Positions 58,138 to 64,000 of a DNA stretch of 64,000 nucleotides are shown piece after piece (position 1 is the stretch's first letter; every line of letters begins with the position of its first letter). The position numbers and the translations under genes are program-made. Origin of the DNA: Mytilus edulis (lineage: Eukaryota; Mollusca; Bivalvia; Mytilida; Mytilidae); assembly GCF_963676685.1 (NCBI RefSeq), contig NC_092348.1, positions 16,629,531-16,693,530 on the forward strand, given 5' to 3'. The notes beneath the pieces are model-generated. The model was not told the origin of the DNA, made no database searches, and saw only the letters and a program-made list of their open reading frames with translations.

Positions 58138-61100
58138 ATGAAGGCCTTCTTGACATCGCTGGTAATATTCATATGCTCTGTGAGTTTGACCTTGCAAATG
58201 AAGGATCCAAACGGTACCCCTAGCAACTTTGTAGAATGTATGGAATATGAATTCATAATAGCAGACGCTAAAAATATTTCACAAATAGAAGTGCAGAAAT
58301 TTTGTAAAGATTTGTTGGTAAACCAGATGGAGTCTATGGCTGTTGAAATGAAAAATCCAAATATAACAAATTATATCAAACATCTCGCAAGAGGGATAAT
58401 ATCCGAGATAGAAAATGTTAATTCTCGGCAGAAAAGAAGTGTTTTCAGATTTGGAAATGTATTGCGACGAGAAATCAGAGAGCCGCCTTATGATCAAGTA
58501 TGGGGATGTTATGCAAGAGGAGTCAGAAGACTTAAGAATAGCTATGTAAGTAAAGTATAACGGTTGTTATCATTTTTTATAGCACTGGGTCGATACCGCT
58601 ATTAATTTAGTGCCGTGGACTATCAATCCTCAAAGCTGAAATATAAAAATTTTAATATTGTGTTTATTTATTTTATAAAGATAGTTTACGGTAATAGTTA
58701 CAGCACAATGACAACTAAGGTTTAAAAGTTTAACTCATTTTTAACCTTCGAAGACGACCAAACGCCTAAACAATATCACCGAACGCTTACACATAACTGA
58801 TATTTTCACATGTAAAAATATAATATTAGGCAGGCAATAACCTTAATAATATTAACGATGGAAGGGACCCTTAGTAGTTGAACTACTGTACCATTAACCT
58901 GTCAAAATTGCGGTTGTGAGTTCGAATCCCGTTCGTGGCAGGTCGAATTCAATCTTAATTGCCCAGGATTGTCAGTTTTTCTATCGTAGTTCGATGGTGT
59001 TATCCGGCTTCCCCGACCAATAAAAAGTGACAGCCACGAAACAGCACAGTAGTGCTATAAGTAACATTAAACACCAATTCAACAATCAATCTAAAAGATG
59101 AAGATTGATTATTATTTGATTTACGTTCAGTGGCAAATATTTCATGCATGGTTTGAACATTTAAATGTTAATATGATGTTGAAAAGACACATTCTTCTTC
59201 TTTAATCTGGGTTAATGCACAAAGTAAAAAACACCGTTGTACCGTCACATAACCAGACGCGTGTCACAATACACATTTCAATTTATTATTCCTATTTTGA
59301 TAAGATATATAAAATTACCATAGTTGATTGTATTTTACAATATTTTGATTCTGAATGGTTACATGTAGGCGGTGCTTTAAAAAATATGATTGGTGGTGTT
59401 TTAGGCGTTGGGTGGTAAAATAATGCCCATGTTCTACAGTAATAAACTTATATTCAGTACGCGGAGTACTAAATCTGCGTTCGAAACGAAAATTTCAGTG
59501 TTTTGATTAATGGATTAAGGAGTATAAGTACGGTAATCTTACTCAAGTTTTACTACTGTAGGACATAGTCCAGAATGAACCAATTGTAATGTAATGTTAA
59601 GAGCTTGTTTCAACGTTACAATACCTAAAATATTTCTGTAATATAAAACAAAGGATATAGGATATCAATTCACGACACAACAGAAACACATAAAAAGCTT
59701 TGGTTAATGTAATGTTGCTTTCTATTGATAAAATTCTAATAGTAACTAATTCAGAAAGCAAATATAAAAATGTACCTTATGCAGTAATGTTATATTTTAT
59801 TGAAGAATATAATGCCATTACGTCGTATTTTATTGAAGGATGTTATTCAGTAATGGTATACTTTATTGAAGTATGCAGTAATGTTATATTCTATTGAAGC
59901 ATGCTGTTATGTTATATTTTATTGAAGCATGCTGTTATGTTATATTTTATTGAATGTACCTTATGCAGTAATGTTTTATTTTATTGAAGTATGAAGTAAT
60001 GTTACATTTTATTGAAGTATGAAGTAATGTTATATTTAATTGAAGAATGAAGTAATGTTATATTTTATTGAAGGATGTAATGCCGTAATGTTATTACGTT
60101 GTATTTTGTTGAAGGATGTTATTCAGTAATGTTATACTTTATTGAATATGCAGAAATGTTATATTTTATTGAAGTATGCAGTAATGTTATATTCTATTGA
60201 AGGATGTGAGCAATACAATGAATACTTTTGACGTCATCGCATCTTTACATACTGGAGTTGCAATACCAGTAGGTCATGATGGACCGGGATTCTTCAGCTG
60301 GCATAAAGCCTTTCTACGCATGTATGATAGTTTAGCATATATATAGATTTTTACCTTTGTTTTATTTTATCATGCAATCAGCCAACTATCGTAAAAATAA
60401 CAGGTACACAGATACATTTTTGATTTATTTGTACTTGTACAAATAAAGTTTTGTGGTATCCTGCTTTAATGTTGAGCAACCGGTGATGTTGATAATTCTT
60501 ATTGCTCAACAATTCATTTGGGGTCTTCCTTGCGGTCCGCGCTGATTAACTATGTCGATTTCCTCGAAAAATAAGAGACACTGATTTGAATTTTAACAAC
60601 TGAGGTTTCAAGTGTCGGTTGTAAATTGCAGGATAAAAAAACAATAAAGCTACATTTACTTGTACTTACATTGCGCATATATCATATTGGTTTTTCTACG
60701 CATGTACGTAATTGAAAAACTATTTTAAATAATTTTTTGGTGATTTTGATGGATTACCTTCACGACGAAAAAATAAAATTAAAAACGCAAACGAAACAGC
60801 AAAGCAAGAAATTAATAAAATAAAATGGAGAAAGGAAATGGTGAATGTGTCAAAGCAACAACAACCCGACCATAGAGCAGAAAACAGCCGAAGGCCACCA
60901 ATGGGTCTTCAATGTAACGAGAAACTTCCGCACCCGTAGGAGTCCTTCAGGTGGCCCCTTAAAAAATATGTATACTAGTACAGTTATAACGGACGTCATA
61001 CTAAACTCCGATATATACACAAGAAACTAAAATTAAAAATCATACAAGACTAACAAAGGCCAGAGGCTCCTGACTTGGGACAGGCGCAAAGTTGCGGCGG

Positions 61101-63172
61101 GGTAAAACATGTTGATGAGATCTCAACCCTCCCCCTATACCTCTAGCCAATGTAGAAAAGTAAACGCATAACAATACGCACATTAAAATTCAGTTCAAGA
61201 GAAGTCTTTTGAGAATTGAATATATGAGCCCTCTTTTTTTTTACTTTAGTTAACTATGGTCAATTTATCGCAAATGACATTAAATAGTAAAATAGCCACT
61301 AAAATTTAATTTAGGAACATTCTGCAAAGAAGTCAGATAAAAAATAAAAACAGTTTTAAGATCTTTTTGTAAAAGGTAAATACATATAAACATTAAGATT
61401 TTTCATGATCCATAAGGATATGTAGCGGAATGATTGATAAGCACACAGAAGTGAAGATAACGCGAGCAATCGTCAAGTTCAAGCGTGAATGTTTACCCCT
61501 CTTTTTTTAACCTTGAAGTTGATAAATTGTTGAAATGTCCTTATTTGCGAACTATTGCAGTCTTATTCTAACTAACGTATAACGAAATTAGTATGTCATT
61601 TGTGCATTCATTGACTTTACCTTTGTTTATTGGTGATAATGAATACAGACAGTTTTGTATTGTATAAATTGCTTTTCTTTAAGATGATTCAGTCAGATAA
61701 ACGCAACTTCCTCTGTCATAAGATAAATAGAAAACAGCTATTTAGATCGAGTGAAAATTCAGAGAATTTAAAAGTATGATAAACACATCAAAGATGATAC
61801 TAATGCTGAGTTCACACGTAATTCGAATTCGATTAGCACTAACTAATTCGAATTAGTTTAATTCGCATTCGAAACGTTTTACGTCCTAACGTCAATTCTA
61901 ATTCGAATTACAATTGCGCGTCAAATTCGCTTTACTGTCCAAACGACGTTAACTTTTTAAAACTCGTATTCACATTTTGCGTATTTCTAATGCGAATTAG
62001 ATAATTCGAATTAGCTAATTCGAAACAATTCGAATTAAAAAGGGAGAGTGTGTGAACGCTATAAGCGAATTCGATTCGCATTCGATTCGAATTCAATTCG
62101 AATTAAATGTCCGTGTGAACGAGGCATTATATTACACCGGACGTGCGTGTCGTCTATCCAAGACTCGTCAATGGCACTCGAATGAAAAAAATCGAGATGC
62201 AAACAAGTAAAACAACACTTAATGAACTTCTTATTTTGCCTTAACATTAAGCAATGATTTTTGTCTTAACATTTAGCAATGATTTTTGTTTTCAGAATGG
62301 AATTTGCAATTGGTTGTCCATTACCTTACTGGGATACTACATTAGACTTTCCTATGGCCGACCCCACTCAGTCCATTGTCTGGTCTCCTAAATTTTTTGG
62401 TAATGGTTATGGTGCGATTACGTCCGGTCCTTTTGCTAATTTACCTGGAGTATTGCAACCCATAAGAAATATAAATAGTGCCGGTTGGTTAATGTCTAGA
62501 CAAGATATTCAAATGGCACTTTCTAAACCCAGTTATTTCGAATTCACTGAACCATCACCTTGTTACAATGGAAATCGCTATTCTTATAGTATGGAATGTT
62601 TACACGATGGTACGCATGTCTGGCTTGGTGGCACTGCTGAGCCAACTGCCACAGCTTCTTTTGATCCAATATTTTATCCCTTACATGCTTTTGTTGATAA
62701 AATATTTGGATTATTTAGAAGGAGAATGATACAAGAAGGAAATGCAGTGTATCCCGATAAACAGATAACTGGGCATGCACCAAGGGACCGGATGTTATTT
62801 TATAACACTTTTCCTGGTATAGAATCTTTAACACACGAAGATGGATATGGTGAGAATCTGGATCAGCTAGTTAGCTATACCTCTACTCCGTCATGCCCAA
62901 ATTGTGCCGGAAGTGATGACCTATATTGTGATACAACACAAAACATTTGCGTCTCAAGGACAAGACAAGGACCCCAAAATATGGCTGTAAACCGAGTACC
63001 CATGCGCACAAATGATGGTATTGAAACTGCTGAAATGATGGAGCCCGATAGTCCTGTTCGTGTTCAGAGAATCATGAACCGCTTTGGTGCATTACCAATT
63101 CGTGGGCCAATGTTTGGACCAGTGGGAATGAGAGACAGACGAACGACAGGCATGTCCATGAGATTTATGTAA
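58138..63172 (+). CDS. Secreted tyrosinase, three exons, complete
   Basis: This is a type-3 copper oxidase that hydroxylates or oxidises phenols. In molluscs, secreted forms serve shell periostracum, byssus or immune melanisation; which applies here is not known. Exons are 58,138-58,545, 60,203-60,321 and 62,296-63,172 (GT-AG, phases 0 and 2), giving 467 aa. Residues 1-20 are a signal peptide (MKAFLTSLVIFICSVSLTLQ). A propeptide-like segment ends at RQKR (97-100), a furin-type site. CuA histidines are 152, 161 and 170 (SLHTG, GHDGPGFFSWHKAF). CuB histidines are 279, 283 and 306 (LHDGTHVWLGG, PIFYPLHAFVD). PYWDTTLDFP (185-194) is typical of the family. A Cys-rich tail segment (CPNCAGSDDLYCDTTQNIC) follows. 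The exon 2 acceptor adjoins a minisatellite. No lesion is seen; splice sites are by eye. Confidence 0.88.
58862..59100 (+). repeat. tRNA-derived SINE in tyrosinase intron 1
   Basis: A Pol III box-B-like GAGTTCGAATCCCG follows a weak box-A-like part. Downstream are CCCGACCAATAAAAAGTGAC and GTAACATTAAACACCAATTC, a tail type I associate with molluscan SINEs, then CAATCAATC-like sequence. It is too divergent and lacks a cloverleaf, so it is not a tRNA gene. Confidence 0.65.
59101..59774. other. Tyrosinase intron 1, nothing recognised
   Basis: The start (59,110-59,160) has the bivalve repeat word AGTGGCAAATATTTCATGCA. The rest has no supported feature. Confidence 0.45.
59775..60210 (+). repeat. 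Minisatellite touching the tyrosinase exon 2 acceptor
   Basis: About sixteen units of 22-35 bp built on GCAGTAATGTTATATTTTAT and TGAAGTATG. The last unit supplies the acceptor (TATTCTATTGAAG, then exon 2 at 60,203), and the first bases of exon 2 (GATGT) are themselves part of the repeat unit: TTGAAGGATGT also occurs at about 59,834, 60,068 and 60,109. Confidence 0.85.
60322..62295. other. Tyrosinase intron 2
   Basis: No gene. The stretch 60,840-61,180 is a bivalve dispersed repeat (CGAGAAACTTCCGCACCCGT, GGCTCCTGACTTGGGACAGG); the frame 60,845-61,030 lies in it. The 3' part contains the MITE at 61,801-62,129. Confidence 0.6.
61801..62129. mobile_element. MITE-like element with GTTCACACG ends and AATTCGAATT interior
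   Basis: The ends TAATGCTGAGTTCACACG and CGTGTGAACGAGGCATTA are inverted repeats with three mismatches. The interior is a long run of AATTCGAATT-type palindromes, about twenty in 330 bp. No coding sequence. It lies 166 bp before tyrosinase exon 3. Confidence 0.78.
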
Positions 63173-64000
63173 ATAACTGAATAAATGATGTAATGGTACT
63201 TTGAAAATATACCAATACTCTATGATATGCCCTTTTTTACAGCACCGAATATTTCTTCCATTTCATATATATACGTTAATGTCGATTTAGTTAAGTAATG
63301 AGATGTGATATGATCGCCAGCGAGAACAGTATCCATTACAGACCAAAGACAAAGACATCCCCCCCCCAAAAAAAAAATAAAATAAATAAATAAATAAAAT
63401 CAATCAAAGCAAAAGAAAAAAGTACTTATATGAGGTATTGTAGTTTCGGATAGCTAGTTCAAATCACAGTATCAACTTATAAGTTGTAACCAATGTTCTC
63501 GAAGACCACAATAATAATCAGTATAGCTAGGGGACTATCGGAAGATTTAATTGTTCAACATTTAATTGTTAACACATGACATGGGTAAAATCTCTGTGTT
63601 CTGACTGTGCTATAATCTGGAAAGACAGCTATAAAGAAAGCAAAGGTGTGCATTTAATACCTAAGATAAACTGCATAGTACATAGTTCAAAAGTAATCTT
63701 ACTTTTAGCGGCGGATCCTGGATTTTGAAAAGGGTGTTATTCCATAAAATTTAAAAAATATGACCGAGTGTACGAGACTATCAGCAATTTTTGACGATTT
63801 TATGCTAAAACTCGATATGTTTTCCAATCAAAAGGTGGGACCTAAAATATTTTGTAATATTTTGCATACAGTCAAACCAGATAATAATTATTTTTTGTTA
63901 TTCCTGCCCCAGAAAAGATAAGAATATCCAAATAAATAAAACCAGATTTGAATTAGTTTTATGCTCAATGTAATACTACGATTTAGATATGTATGCCATT
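63173..64000. other. Downstream of tyrosinase; repeats
   Basis: A probable AATAAA is at 63,180-63,185. The stretch 63,290-63,350 is a diverged GCCAATGAGAC-type repeat and 63,360-63,410 a poly-C/poly-A and AAAT microsatellite. From 63,708 there is an end resembling the MITE at 50,691 (GCGGCGGATCCTGGATTTTG); its other end is not seen. Confidence 0.5.

Noticed and set aside
58900..58945. Possible tRNA gene
   Set aside because: Only a box-B-like element and no cloverleaf; the downstream tail marks it as a SINE.
59700..59897. Repetitive frame of 65 codons
   Set aside because: Translation of the intronic minisatellite.
60880..61100. Possible coding sequence in tyrosinase intron 2
   Set aside because: It matches a bivalve dispersed repeat also seen near 23,100 and has no splice support.

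Overview
This is AT-rich nuclear DNA from an animal, most likely a bivalve mollusc and probably a mussel (Mytilus-like). The reasons are split genes with GT-AG introns and AATAAA signals, a single-exon Toll-like receptor, small secreted C-type lectins, a mollusc-type secreted tyrosinase, and many short dispersed repeats that I recognise as typical of bivalve genomes. Nothing prokaryotic, no CRISPR array and no rRNA or functional tRNA gene was seen.

Region 1 (about 1-42,000) is an innate-immunity block built from two tandem copies of one ancestral segment: 1-14,320 and about 15,010-39,540. Each copy carries exons of a small secreted C-type lectin, an antisense Toll-like-receptor fragment with an old Penelope-like element inside it, a second lectin, and then the start of a Toll-like receptor in the sense direction. 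The copies decayed differently. Lectin I (only its last two exons are in the window) and lectin III (21,901-31,166, five exons in consistent phase, 162 aa) look intact. Lectin II (5,599-12,936) is a pseudogene with two nonsense codons, two frameshifts and damaged donor sites. A fourth lectin survives only as two orphan exons (14,590 and 16,740). The receptor is cut off soon after its signal peptide at 14,320 but intact at 39,470-41,968 (832 aa: leucine-rich repeats, membrane segment, TIR domain). Copy two has grown by about 10 kb through insertions, and copy one often preserves the empty target site.

Mobile elements in region 1 are: three Penelope-like retroelement copies of the type with an N-terminal GIY-YIG endonuclease (A at 7,143-9,990; B and C head-to-tail at 24,734-28,632); a 4.5-kb DNA transposon (31,318-35,846) with a TATA target duplication and coding sequence I do not recognise; a 5'-truncated LINE (35,993-38,128) with a 7-bp target duplication; a Tc1-like element 62 bp upstream of the lectin III start codon; and several MITE-like elements.

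Region 2 (42,000-58,100) has no intact gene that I can support. It holds fold-back elements, tandem repeats, remnants of a Penelope 3' end, a broken antisense reading frame (52.3-55.2 kb) resembling a family of uncharacterised invertebrate proteins, and a 47-bp near-perfect hairpin.

Region 3 (58,138-63,172) is a three-exon secreted tyrosinase of 467 aa with all six copper-binding histidines and a furin-like RQKR site. Its first intron contains a SINE and a minisatellite that runs up to the exon 2 splice acceptor. The rest, to 64,000, is repeats and unannotated sequence.
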